Origin: Saprospiraceae bacterium
Lineage (GTDB): Bacteria > Bacteroidota > Bacteroidia > Chitinophagales > Saprospiraceae
Length of the DNA: 64,000 bases
Assembly: GCA_019638385.1 (NCBI GenBank)
Contig: JAHBTW010000002.1
Coordinates: 248,001 to 312,000 of the forward strand
Reading direction: 5' to 3'
The position numbers were made by a program, and so were the translations under genes. A model generated the notes under the pieces. That model saw only the letters and a list, made by a program, of their open reading frames with translations. It was not told where the DNA came from and made no database searches. Below, piece by piece: positions 45,925 through 53,138 of the stretch; position 1 is the stretch's first letter, and every line of letters starts with the position of its first letter.

Positions 45925-46983
45925 TTATCTCAGCAGCAGCAGCGCGGCGGCTCCTGCGGCAAGTGGTATAATAAGCTCGTTGTTGAATGCCGGCGTTTGG
46001 CCGGGCGTGCCGGTTCCGGCGCCCTGAAAATCTTCCTGCTCCGGTCCCCATGTGGCCGTGCCGATGCCCTGCGTCGCGTTTTGCAGTAGCAGGCGGTCGT
46101 TCGATTTGAGTGCGGCCACGAGGGCCATAGTGGCCGACACAGCGCCCGCAAATGCGGAGAGCAGCTTGGGCAACAGTATAAGGAATGCGCCCCCGGCTCC
46201 AATGCCCTGTTGGCTTGCATCGCGCAATGCCTGATAGGTGGCTTCCGGTTGGAGCGGGTCTATCTGATAATCCACGTTGTTGCGCAGTATGGAGTTGCGT
46301 ACCCATGCACGCATGTTTTCGCGGTCAATCCAACCAAGCTCAGCGAATTTTGATACCGCATTGCGGTGCAATACGCGCTTAGTGGCTACGCTGCCCGGAT
46401 TGCCGGTGCCGGCCGTGAATTCGTACAGGATATGGTGCGACGCCTTTGTAAGGTTGCGGTTGTAATACCCGATGTACTCTACTTGCCGCTGGCATTTCTG
46501 ATAGGCGTCGGCATCGCCGTACCGTACAAGGGTTTGATTATCGTAGGGGTCATATTCTGGCAGGTATTGCGCGCAATCGGGAAACTGTATTTCCCCTATA
46601 CTGGCTTGTCCGGCGAGGCCGGCCAACAACGCATCGGGCAGCCGTGTAACAATGCTCTTACGGGCTAAGAACTTCGCAGCCGGTCGGCTCAGGTTCTTAT
46701 ACTTCCGCATGGCCCGGTTGATGGTGGCGTTGCCGGTGTCAATGTTGCCGGCAGTGTTGTGCAGGCCGATGGCGAGTGCGTCGAGGATGCGCTTTGAGGC
46801 AGCTTTTTCGGCGGGAATGTCGTAATAGCTGCCGAGTATGTTGAGCTGATCGGCGAGCAGTGCGGCGCGAAATTCGCCGGCAGTCATCTGCTGCGGATCG
46901 TAGGCGGGCGCCGGTGTAGCCGTGCGGCTAAACTCAGGCGGCGGCACATTGCCAATTCCTCGTATGTAGGCTATTTCTGTCAT
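45925..46983 (-). CDS. Provirus structural-block protein with C-terminal membrane segments
   Basis: A 352-residue protein. The first about 260 residues are soluble, helical and Tyr-rich; two hydrophobic segments close it ('ILLPKLLSAFAGAVSATMALVAAL', about 270-295, and 'LIIPLAAGAAALLLLR' at the very end). Start MTEIAYIRGIG overlaps the upstream stop by four bases. Such a head with a C-terminal membrane pair fits a minor virion protein anchored in an inner membrane. No family recognised. Confidence 0.72.
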   Translation of the reverse strand: MTEIAYIRGIGNVPPPEFSRTATPAPAYDPQQMTAGEFRAALLADQLNILGSYYDIPAEKAASKRILDALAIGLHNTAGNIDTGNATINRAMRKYKNLSRPAAKFLARKSIVTRLPDALLAGLAGQASIGEIQFPDCAQYLPEYDPYDNQTLVRYGDADAYQKCQRQVEYIGYYNRNLTKASHHILYEFTAGTGNPGSVATKRVLHRNAVSKFAELGWIDRENMRAWVRNSILRNNVDYQIDPLQPEATYQALRDASQQGIGAGGAFLILLPKLLSAFAGAVSATMALVAALKSNDRLLLQNATQGIGTATWGPEQEDFQGAGTGTPGQTPAFNNELIIPLAAGAAALLLLR

Positions 46984-47558
46984 CTTGCTATGAGTATAGC
47001 CGCCAACACGGCGGCGATGATCCAACCTTTTCCGGCTCCGGCGCTGCCCGATAGTCGGGTGCGTTCCCCGGTGCCGGGCTTCACGTCGTATGCTTTCCAG
47101 TAGGGCGCTTCCTCTCCGAATCGGGTGTGAACCGCGTCCACCGGTATCTCTTTTCCATCGAGCAAGGCCACCGGGTAAATGTGGCCGCTCTGCGGGTTTT
47201 TGGGATCGTAAAAGGCGACGCGATATACATACGGTATGCCCCAGTTTTGCAGGAGCGAACCGACGAACACCGAAAAGCTCTTACAATCGCCTTTCTGATC
47301 GGCCCAGGTCTTTCCGGGGCTTTTGATCGTTTCGCGGCCTGCCCGGTCGCGCACATATCGTACATGCGTTTTCACGAACTTCCAAGCCTCTTGCAGGCTT
47401 TTCAGGTCGGAGGGTTGCCGCAGGTCGCGCGCCAGTTCTTCCGTGAATTCCGCGCTTTCGCGGTCGGCCTGTACAATTGTTTCAACTATCTTCCACACGT
47501 TGCCCCGCGTCTTCACTACGGTGCGATTTTCTGCCGGCCGTACCCGTGCCCGTATCAT
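46980..47558 (-). CDS. Transglutaminase-like cysteine protease-fold protein, tail-anchored
   Basis: A 192-residue protein with a transglutaminase-like core: Cys in 'QKGDCKSFSVFVGSLLQ', His in 'SGHIYPVALLDGKEI', and Asp in 'PVDAVHTRFG' give the triad order Cys-His-Asp. The C-terminus is a hydrophobic anchor 'GWIIAAVLAAILIAR'. Such folds act as proteases or peptidoglycan-directed enzymes. The start was chosen by its four-base overlap with the LEA14-like gene. Confidence 0.75.
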   Translation of the reverse strand: MIRARVRPAENRTVVKTRGNVWKIVETIVQADRESAEFTEELARDLRQPSDLKSLQEAWKFVKTHVRYVRDRAGRETIKSPGKTWADQKGDCKSFSVFVGSLLQNWGIPYVYRVAFYDPKNPQSGHIYPVALLDGKEIPVDAVHTRFGEEAPYWKAYDVKPGTGERTRLSGSAGAGKGWIIAAVLAAILIAR

Positions 47559-48001
47559 ACAATCTGCAGGTTTTGGCGTATGGGTATCGTAAGGTTTCCG
47601 GCGTACAGTTGGCCCTTCACGGAGAAAGACGGCCATACGGAGCCGCTTCGGAGTATCTGCTCTATGGAGGTGGGCAGCTCGGCCCACAGCGCCCGGAAGT
47701 CAACCGGCAATTCCGTTTTGGTGCGCGGCTGTATCACCGATGGGCCAATCCTCAGATCGGCTATGCTGATGCTATTGTAGAGCACTTCGCCGCTAAAGCC
47801 CTGAATGGGGATTGGGGTAGATGACCGGTTCTCTATTTCGAGCACGATGGTACCGGTGAGGGCTTCCCAGGTAGGCGTGAGCTTTTTGAGCTTGGTATCG
47901 GCTACCCATATTTTTGTGCTGAGCCGGTACGCCATATATGCGGCAATGCCGATGCCGGCAACCAGAATAAGCCCTAACCTCCGATTCTTCTTCTTGGCCA
48001 T
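47555..48001 (-). CDS. LEA14/WHy-like single-span protein
   Basis: A 148-residue protein with an N-terminal anchor (MAKKKNRRLGLILVAGIGIAAYMAYR) and a beta-sandwich domain resembling LEA14/WHy: 'LTGTIVLEIENRSSTPIPIQGFSGEVLYN', 'VIQPRTKTELPVDFRA'. Domains of this kind hold or shape the periplasmic face of membranes. It opens the late operon, and its gene product is probably a virion membrane or spike-base protein. Confidence 0.7.
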   Translation of the reverse strand: MAKKKNRRLGLILVAGIGIAAYMAYRLSTKIWVADTKLKKLTPTWEALTGTIVLEIENRSSTPIPIQGFSGEVLYNSISIADLRIGPSVIQPRTKTELPVDFRALWAELPTSIEQILRSGSVWPSFSVKGQLYAGNLTIPIRQNLQIV

Positions 48002-48158
48002 ACTTTTCAGCTTTGGGGAGCGCCGTTACAGCGCGCCCCCGGAACATCTGACTTGACACAGTGACATGTATCGAGCCGAAAATTAAGCCGTATGGAAAGC
48101 GGAATTGTGCGTACTATGTGAGTAACATATAACTAAAGGCATATATGAAAGTATAATT
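48002..48158. promoter_or_regulatory. Leader of the late structural operon
   Basis: About 150 AT-rich bases precede the LEA14-like gene on the minus strand, after the stop of the 59-residue gene. This is the expected place for a late promoter. No perfect TAnnTTTG was found, so the promoter may use another factor. Confidence 0.3.
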
Positions 48159-48338
48159 TCAAGTATCTGTGCTACAGTAAATGAAAACGTGGTCAATATG
48201 CCGCTCATGGCCGTACCATGCGACAATGACCGGAAAGGAGAACGGCGGGGCGCATTCGTGACCGGGATAGGTTGCGCGGATGGTTTTGAGCCATGCGCGG
48301 TAGGCTTTTTGGGTTGGGATGCGGCGGTATTGGATCAT
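48159..48338 (-). CDS. 59-residue provirus protein
   Basis: A short gene starting MIQYRRIPTQKAYRAWLKTI and ending HVFIYCSTDT. Its ATG overlaps the stop of the preceding gene by four bases (ATGA), the same coupling as in the rest of the operon, which supports it as real although it is short. It is rich in Tyr, Trp, His and Arg, with no membrane segment. Family unknown. Confidence 0.65.
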   Translation of the reverse strand: MIQYRRIPTQKAYRAWLKTIRATYPGHECAPPFSFPVIVAWYGHERHIDHVFIYCSTDT

Positions 48339-49132
48339 TGGGGTGCCTGTTCCTTTCGTGCGTTCAATGTATATCCTGATTTCTCAAACTCGTTTATCCA
48401 AATCAATTTCCTGTCTTTCAGCCCTTCTCCACATGCTTGCAGTCTAAAATGACCTGTAACAGAAAATCCGTTCGTTCGAATAATATTTGTAAACCAAGTG
48501 CTGTCAATTACTGTAACTTTTAAATCTGTTTCATTCAAATGCTTATCCCCGTTAAGTTTCCCTTTTCTACTTAGCTTTCCATCTAATACGAGAGTTTCAA
48601 TTGGGGCATACTTTTTAAAGATTTGGAAGCAAAGTGCCAGATGAATAGGAGTATCATCAGGTAAACTACAAAAACCGGGTTCAATATGTTTAAGCTCATC
48701 AGTATGATGTGCGTAACTATATTTTACTCCTTTCTTTCCTTCAACGCCACCTCTATTCAACATAACAATCATATTTCCATTCAGAATTATAAAAACTTCA
48801 AATTGCAATTGATTTTTTCCGTCTTTCCAAAAGTGAAAACAAAACTGAAACTTGTCATTCAGTAAAATGATGCCTGTACCAGATAGATCTGAATTAAAAA
48901 ACGGTTCAATATTTTTTAAAAATGTATATTCCCTGCCTACTATTTTTTTTGAAATTGAATTTGTATAATAAAATATTTCTGCATCTTGAATAATAGTCAT
49001 TACACGGCCAATGCAATATGAAGCATATTCTATACTATTATGCTTAACGCCTAAAGAAAAGTTGAACTTTTCACCATTTCTAATCCTCTTTATCGTATCT
49101 AATATTTTATACTTTTTGTCTGAAAATCTCAT
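48335..49132 (-). CDS. AT-rich provirus protein of unknown function
   Basis: A 265-residue protein. Its codons are much more AT-rich than those of neighbours, suggesting later acquisition. The body has strands and the ending 'TGHFRLQACGEGLKDRKLIWINEFEKSGYTLNARK', a recurring C-terminal pattern in phage and island proteins of Bacteroidota (from memory). No catalytic site recognised. Confidence 0.75.
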   Translation of the reverse strand: MRFSDKKYKILDTIKRIRNGEKFNFSLGVKHNSIEYASYCIGRVMTIIQDAEIFYYTNSISKKIVGREYTFLKNIEPFFNSDLSGTGIILLNDKFQFCFHFWKDGKNQLQFEVFIILNGNMIVMLNRGGVEGKKGVKYSYAHHTDELKHIEPGFCSLPDDTPIHLALCFQIFKKYAPIETLVLDGKLSRKGKLNGDKHLNETDLKVTVIDSTWFTNIIRTNGFSVTGHFRLQACGEGLKDRKLIWINEFEKSGYTLNARKEQAPQ

Positions 49133-49142
49133 GATTCAATGT

Positions 49143-49460
49143 TTATGATTTTAAGTTAAACCGATACTTTCGATTAATATATTTCTTTACACCTTCATCT
49201 ACTGGCATCTGGATGACATACGGCATTTCAGAATGGTTTTGAAACCAGTAATCCCATTCTTCTTCCTCTTCCATATCTGGTTCGGTTGAACAATCCACAT
49301 CAAAACTAACTGCCATCCAAAGCCCGTTATCATCTGTCTCCCATCCATAGGGCCGGTACGTCAAATTGCCTTTGCAGTAAGGGCAAAGGTTTTTGAACTT
49401 AAATTCTTTGTCCTCGGAAACCATTACAAATCCGTCAAAAGCAGTAATAGCAGTATTCAT
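49143..49460 (-). CDS. Small acidic protein with a zinc-ribbon-like CxxC
   Basis: A 105-residue protein with 'NLCPYCKGNLTYRPYG' (half of a zinc ribbon), then a very acidic patch ('DMEEEEEWDYW') and basic C-terminus. The second Cys pair is not clear, so metal binding is uncertain. Its ATG overlaps the next gene's stop (49457-49460). Confidence 0.65.
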   Translation of the reverse strand: MNTAITAFDGFVMVSEDKEFKFKNLCPYCKGNLTYRPYGWETDDNGLWMAVSFDVDCSTEPDMEEEEEWDYWFQNHSEMPYVIQMPVDEGVKKYINRKYRFNLKS

Positions 49461-49696
49461 TTGATTTCAGGTTTAAAATCTTCCATTTTCAATTCCAGTG
49501 CCTCCATAATCTTCATTCGTACCTGAATAGGCCAGATGCGCCCTTTCTGGTACGCATCGGCATCCAACCCAACCTGCTGCATAAATGTATCGGTGAAAAC
49601 TTCAGATCGTAAGCGCTCATAGTAAACAGTGCCACCGGGTGACACAAGGCCCAGCGCTTGCGCTAAGCCTGCCTTGTTGAATCTTGGATGTTTCAT
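49457..49696 (-). CDS. Small putative DNA-binding protein
   Basis: A 79-residue protein starting MKHPRFNKAGLAQALGLVSP. The N-terminal 30 residues resemble a helix-turn-helix ('FNKAGLAQALGLVSPGGTVYYERLRS') and the C-terminus is acidic-helical ('RMKIMEALELKMEDFKPE'). The start shown opens this helix; an upstream in-frame extension overlaps the control region. Position next to the inverted-repeat element makes a regulator or replication-initiator accessory possible. Confidence 0.55.
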   Translation of the reverse strand: MKHPRFNKAGLAQALGLVSPGGTVYYERLRSEVFTDTFMQQVGLDADAYQKGRIWPIQVRMKIMEALELKMEDFKPEIK

Positions 49697-49767
49697 GTGT
49701 GTGTGAAATAAGTGGTTAGTAGTATAAGAATAACCATGAAATAACAGTTGCAAATATGAACCTTTAC

Positions 49768-49798
49768 TTTCAAATATCAAAACACTTCCATATATTTG
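49768..49798 (+). promoter_or_regulatory. Plus-strand promoter of the candidate small RNA
   Basis: TTTC at 49768-49771, a 19-base spacer, then TATATTTG at 49791-49798: exact -7 match and correct spacing. It reads against the surrounding minus-strand genes. Confidence 0.6.
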
Positions 49799-49804
49799 TA
49801 TCTG

Positions 49805-49880
49805 TAAAGGTTAGGTGCTATTTTTATGGGGTTATGATTTGTTAATTGAAGCCGGTACGCATTGCGTACCGGCTTTTTTT
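49805..49880 (+). ncRNA. Candidate 75-nt small RNA with its own terminator
   Basis: Transcription from the promoter just upstream would start near 49805 and end at a strong terminator: GCCGGTACGC at 49851-49860, loop ATT, GCGTACCGGC at 49864-49873, then seven T. No coding frame lies between. It is placed between a minus-strand gene and the inverted-repeat element, as an antisense or replication-control RNA would be. Function is unknown. Confidence 0.5.
49851..49880 (+). terminator. Terminator of the candidate small RNA
   Basis: A perfect 10-bp stem with a three-base loop, followed by seven T. No plus-strand gene upstream needs it. Confidence 0.88.
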
Positions 49881-49965
49881 GTGCTGTGCCGGCAGTGTGC
49901 GCCTACTGCGAAAACAAAACAATGTTCTTATAGCCGCTTTTCAATATGCACCGTGCGTTGCGCTA

Positions 49966-50251
49966 CCCCCCCCGACTTTTCCAAAACAAGTGCACTTGTG
50001 CACTTTCGCTCGTAACTGATTGATACACAAATCCTCCAATCGAAAAACAAAATGCACTTGGGCCAAAATAAAGTGCACTCTGGGCAATAATGTGCACTCG
50101 GTGAGTGCACGTTTTTAGTTAAAGTGCATATTGAGTGCATATTATTTTTACAATATGCACTCTTTTTATTTTTGCAAGTTTCTGAATATCAATATTATGC
50201 TGAATGGAGTGCATACAGTGCACTTTATTTCTTATATTTCGGGGGGGGGGG
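49966..50251. repeat. 286-bp degenerate inverted repeat with twelve TGCA cores
   Basis: TGCA (mostly AGTGCAC/T) occurs at 49947, 49991, 49999, 50053, 50074, 50093, 50106, 50125, 50136, 50156, 50210 and 50219; about one copy is expected by chance. The outer copies mirror each other: a pair 8 or 9 bp apart, then 54 bp, then 21 or 20 bp, from each end. C8 (49966-49973) lies 17 bp outside the left pair and G11 (50241-50251) 18 bp outside the right pair. ATTGATA is exactly 20 bp inside the pair in both arms. The arms are therefore diverged inverted copies of about 130 bp. An 8-bp dyad (50092-50110) is near the centre. Replication origin, packaging site or operator array are all possible. Confidence 0.8.
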
Positions 50252-50328
50252 ATAACTTCACTTGTGAAGACAAAAATTTGCCGATTTTGAAAAAACCGGG
50301 AAACTCAAAATTTTTTTTGGTTCGGGGC
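50252..50328. other. AT-rich spacer between the inverted repeat and the early-operon terminators
   Basis: Runs of A and T with no gene seen. It joins the G11 end of the inverted repeat to the terminators that stop the early operon. Confidence 0.4.
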
Positions 50329-50356
50329 AAAAAAAAGCCCCGCCGTAATGGCGAGG
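50329..50356 (-). terminator. Rho-independent terminator, early operon (second)
   Basis: On the minus strand CCTCGCC / GGCGGGG form a 7-bp stem with loop ATTAC, followed by eight T. It lies directly after the structured element at 50382-50464. Confidence 0.82.
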
Positions 50357-50381
50357 CTGCGAGGGTAGGGATTTAAAAATG

Positions 50382-50464
50382 AAAAAAAATCCCGGATGTG
50401 ACTAACACAACTTGCGCGGAGCGCCGATTGCTGGAGGGCCTTACGGCTTCTCCCATCCGGGAAT
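50382..50464 (-). ncRNA. Structured 3' element or small RNA ending in T8
   Basis: On the minus strand a 9- to 10-bp closing stem (TCCCGGATG with CATCCGGGA, 56 bases apart) encloses at least one hairpin, GCC-GTAA-GGC with a GNRA tetraloop extended by GGAG/CTCC, and is followed by eight T. The arrangement is more elaborate than a plain terminator and is followed by a second terminator, so it may be a small RNA or a protective 3' structure of the early message. Confidence 0.5.
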
Positions 50465-50665
50465 TTCTTTGGTGCAATAATCGATTTGAAAACTGCTCCT
50501 GAATACAAGTTCTGTTAGTCGGGAGCAAAGGTAGTGTATAAAGCAGGTACGATGCAATGGGTGTGGTGAAAAAGTTTGGAGTTATGTAAAATTGCACCTG
50601 CAACAGATTCAGCCCTGAGCATTTCAATTAAACCCAAGTCAGTAGATAGTTATGGGTTCTGTTGG

Positions 50666-50947
50666 TCAAAGGCGCAAGATTTCACCGTCAATAAAGACAA
50701 ATTCAACTTCAAAGAACTCGCAGCCGGCGAGCTGGGCGCTCCACGCTGCAACAGCCCTTTCCAACTCTTCGGCATCCTCCGCACATTCATAAAGCACATA
50801 CGTCATTGCACCAATGGCGTAGGATAGCCATATTTTGGAGCCGATCATCGTCAACTGCGGTGAAGCGTTCGCCCAGGATTGATTGGTTCCCAACAGCCGG
50901 ATTTCTAAGAATGCCGGCAGGGCGGCAAGGAGTTGGAATGGGTTCAT
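50666..50947 (-). CDS. Unknown small protein, last gene of the early operon
   Basis: A 93-residue protein, 'MNPFQLLAALPAFLEIRLLG...', with amphipathic helices and a C-terminal strand 'FFEVEFVFIDGEILRL'. Its start overlaps the stop of the next gene by four bases. No family recognised. A 200-base untranslated stretch follows before the structured 3' element. Confidence 0.65.
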   Translation of the reverse strand: MNPFQLLAALPAFLEIRLLGTNQSWANASPQLTMIGSKIWLSYAIGAMTYVLYECAEDAEELERAVAAWSAQLAGCEFFEVEFVFIDGEILRL

Positions 50948-51303
50948 ACTGATTCTTCATTTTTGCACTCCGGGCAGATTCTTACGCCCCAGGTTACGCC
51001 GTCGTCGTTGTTGAAATTTTGCCCGCACTTTTCGCAGTTCTCCAATTGTTGCCAGGCTTCCATCGTGTCCAAGCCATTTTGAATTACCTGGTCAATCTCG
51101 AACCACTCAGGATGATGTACCATACCTTCCAGTAATAGGTCCAGTGAATGAACCTTATCGGCAAAGCGAAGCCAGGCGGTTAGTTTATTCACATCGGGCA
51201 CGCCATAGCAGCCCATGTATTTGCCTTCCACCGAAAAGATGGTGAAGGTGCCGGCGTAGTGTTCCTGCGCTGTTTGCGCTACGGATGCTAAGAGGTTTTG
51301 CAT
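50944..51303 (-). CDS. Small zinc-ribbon protein
   Basis: A 119-residue protein with C-terminal 'CEKCGQNFNNDDGVTWGVRICPEC', a classic four-Cys zinc ribbon (C-x2-C ... C-x2-C). The N-terminal helical half is not recognised. The start MQNLLASVAQ was chosen over an upstream codon because it follows the gap. Role unknown; such ribbons bind nucleic acid or another protein. Confidence 0.7.
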   Translation of the reverse strand: MQNLLASVAQTAQEHYAGTFTIFSVEGKYMGCYGVPDVNKLTAWLRFADKVHSLDLLLEGMVHHPEWFEIDQVIQNGLDTMEAWQQLENCEKCGQNFNNDDGVTWGVRICPECKNEESV

Positions 51304-51320
51304 ATTTTTATGGTTTAATG

Positions 51321-52097
51321 TTAGCCACAGTAACAATCTATTGTATCTTCCAGCTCTTCAATATCCTCGAAATTGAGAGTTGTTTGGTTTAGTGCGATGT
51401 GTTTCAATTGTGCATAAGAAATTGCATTTATAAAACGGGCGCCCGTTTTACGTTCCATTTCAATCCACCAGTCTGCTCTACCCGGTTCCTCCCGGATCAA
51501 CTTAACGAGTTTTCCGGTGTATGCCCTACCTTTTTGGAAACATAGATCGCAGTTCCCCCAACCGTCTTTTATATTCAAATCAAACGCCTGTGCATCCCAA
51601 AAATCCCGTACTTGCTTTTTTGTAACGCCAAGTTGAAAAAGTGGCATGGCTGCCTGGTCTTTTAACTTTACATACCTTTTCAATTCATCGGCCCGAATAC
51701 CCATATATTTTATATACCTCGAAAATCCGAGGTGCTTTTTCATGAGCCGGTTCATTGGCTTAATCTTTAAGTCGCCGGTGCAAATTCGCTGTACGGCATT
51801 CGGTAGATATTTAGCTCGTTTCGTAAGTGCTTCAAACGGCTCCCCGTTTCTACTCGCTGTTTCAAAATCAACTATTCGATATAGCGGTTTTTCTGCCTCG
51901 TACTCTACCCACCAAATTTTTACATTAAATTGTATTTCACAGTCCCGGACAAACTCTAAAGTTTCTTCCCGCTCTTTCCCTGTGTTTGCAAAGGCAACAA
52001 TCGTATTGTTATCAACCATGCCATTATCCAACATAATTTTCAACATCATGGCCGATGATCGCCCTCCGGAAAAACTAATCAATGATCCTTGTTTCAT
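51321..52097 (-). CDS. PAPS-reductase-like / PP-loop ATPase family protein
   Basis: A 258-residue protein with the PP-loop 'SFSGGRSSAMML' at its N-terminus, 'VAFANTGKEREETLEFVRDC' next, and Cys motifs 'QRICTGDLKIKPMN' and 'GNCDLCFQKGRAYTGKLV' plus a terminal 'DCYCG'. Phage members of this family are linked with DNA or RNA modification (for instance DndC-type phosphorothioation uses the same fold); none of the other dnd genes is present here. The start MKQGSLISFSGG was preferred to an upstream one. Substrate unknown. Confidence 0.82.
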   Translation of the reverse strand: MKQGSLISFSGGRSSAMMLKIMLDNGMVDNNTIVAFANTGKEREETLEFVRDCEIQFNVKIWWVEYEAEKPLYRIVDFETASRNGEPFEALTKRAKYLPNAVQRICTGDLKIKPMNRLMKKHLGFSRYIKYMGIRADELKRYVKLKDQAAMPLFQLGVTKKQVRDFWDAQAFDLNIKDGWGNCDLCFQKGRAYTGKLVKLIREEPGRADWWIEMERKTGARFINAISYAQLKHIALNQTTLNFEDIEELEDTIDCYCG

Positions 52098-52313
52098 AGG
52101 TAGTAAATTAAAGTTTAAAAAACATAAAGGCAAAAGGTATTGCATCGTCATGCACCGCATTGCTGAACTCCTGCGAGTTGGCTTTTCAGTTCCGCGAGGA
52201 CGCCACCCCTGCGGCCATGTATTTTGTGCGCCAGAAGTATGCGCTCAGGCAGGCCACTATGTTGCGGGAAACGAATGAACAGATGCTCACTTTTGCCTTA
52301 TGCTTTGTTTGTT
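52098..52313. other. Gap with a short plus-strand protein-like stretch
   Basis: Between the PAPS-reductase-like and methyltransferase genes. Plus frame near 52160-52290 reads like a protein fragment ('FQFREDATPAAMYFVRQKYALRQATM') without a good start. It may be a remnant. No other gene seen. Confidence 0.3.
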
Positions 52314-53138
52314 TCACGTTGCTCGTATTTTCTCCAAAGCCAAATAATTCACCATATCCCACTCCTCTTCTGTGCATTGCTCGGCGTAGTCTATCCATCG
52401 GAAGATGGCGTACGGGATGGGCCAGTACATGGCATTTCCGATGCCGTGAATTCTTCGAGGAGTGTCCAATCGAGCGGTAAGCCCATCATAATCTCCCAAA
52501 AGCGGGGGTTCACCATAGCTTTGTCGTAATCGCTCAATAGTATGAGAAACTGAGATAGTACGGGCGGCCTCGTTTGCTTCCGTTTTGCATTCATGCGCTC
52601 CATTGTTTTCCATGCCTGCGATTTTGACAATATGTAATATGCTGCGCCTTCTTTGGCCGACGGGGTAGGCAAGTATCCACATTCGGTTTCGGATGTGATC
52701 GGCGCCGAATTCGGCAGCCGATAAATTACACCATTCTGCATCATACCCGATGCCGGCAAGGTCATGTAGGACCGTTTCGATGCCGCGTGTGTTGATTCTC
52801 GAAGAGTTTTCAATAAGCGCATATCGAGGACGTATTTCCTCAATTGCTCGCCTATACGCAGCCCACAGGCTGCTTTTTGCGCCTCGTATGCCTTCGCCTC
52901 GCCCCAATGGTGAAATGTTTTGGCAAGGAAAGCCTCCGGTGAGTACGTCAACCACGCCCGCAAACCGGGTAAAATCGGCAGTCGTGATGTCGCCGAGGGT
53001 TTCGACGTGGGGGAAGCGCTGCGCCTGGTGCCGGTTGCACCAAGCTGAGTTTTCGGATGCTGCGATGTTTTGCCAGCCGGTGAGTTCTGCTGCATAGAGA
53101 GTGGTTGAGATTCCGTTGAAAAGGGAGATGTGTTTCAT
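52314..53138 (-). CDS. C5-cytosine DNA methyltransferase
   Basis: A 274-residue enzyme that methylates cytosine in DNA. Motif I is 'ISLFNGISTTLYAAELTGW', motif IV carries the catalytic Cys72 in 'TGGFPCQNISPLG', motif VI is 'ALIENSSRI' (ENS for the usual ENV), motif VIII 'HIRNRMWILAYP' and motif X 'IHGIGNAMYW'. The target-recognition part between VIII and IX is short. The start at 53138 overlaps the previous stop by four bases. No restriction enzyme gene is adjacent, so it probably protects the viral genome or controls replication. Confidence 0.92.
   Translation of the reverse strand: MKHISLFNGISTTLYAAELTGWQNIAASENSAWCNRHQAQRFPHVETLGDITTADFTRFAGVVDVLTGGFPCQNISPLGRGEGIRGAKSSLWAAYRRAIEEIRPRYALIENSSRINTRGIETVLHDLAGIGYDAEWCNLSAAEFGADHIRNRMWILAYPVGQRRRSILHIVKIAGMENNGAHECKTEANEAARTISVSHTIERLRQSYGEPPLLGDYDGLTARLDTPRRIHGIGNAMYWPIPYAIFRWIDYAEQCTEEEWDMVNYLALEKIRAT

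Noticed and set aside
46980..47050. Walker A-like 'GSAGAGKG' near the end of the transglutaminase-like protein
   Set aside because: It directly precedes the membrane anchor, lacks S/T after K and has no Walker B; not an ATPase.
49947..50222. CRISPR-like array
   Set aside because: The repeated unit is only 5-8 bp, occurs in both orientations and has irregular spacers; no cas genes are present.
50131..50376. 81-residue plus-strand frame in the control region
   Set aside because: It runs through the repeat array and the G11 tract, with no family-like sequence.
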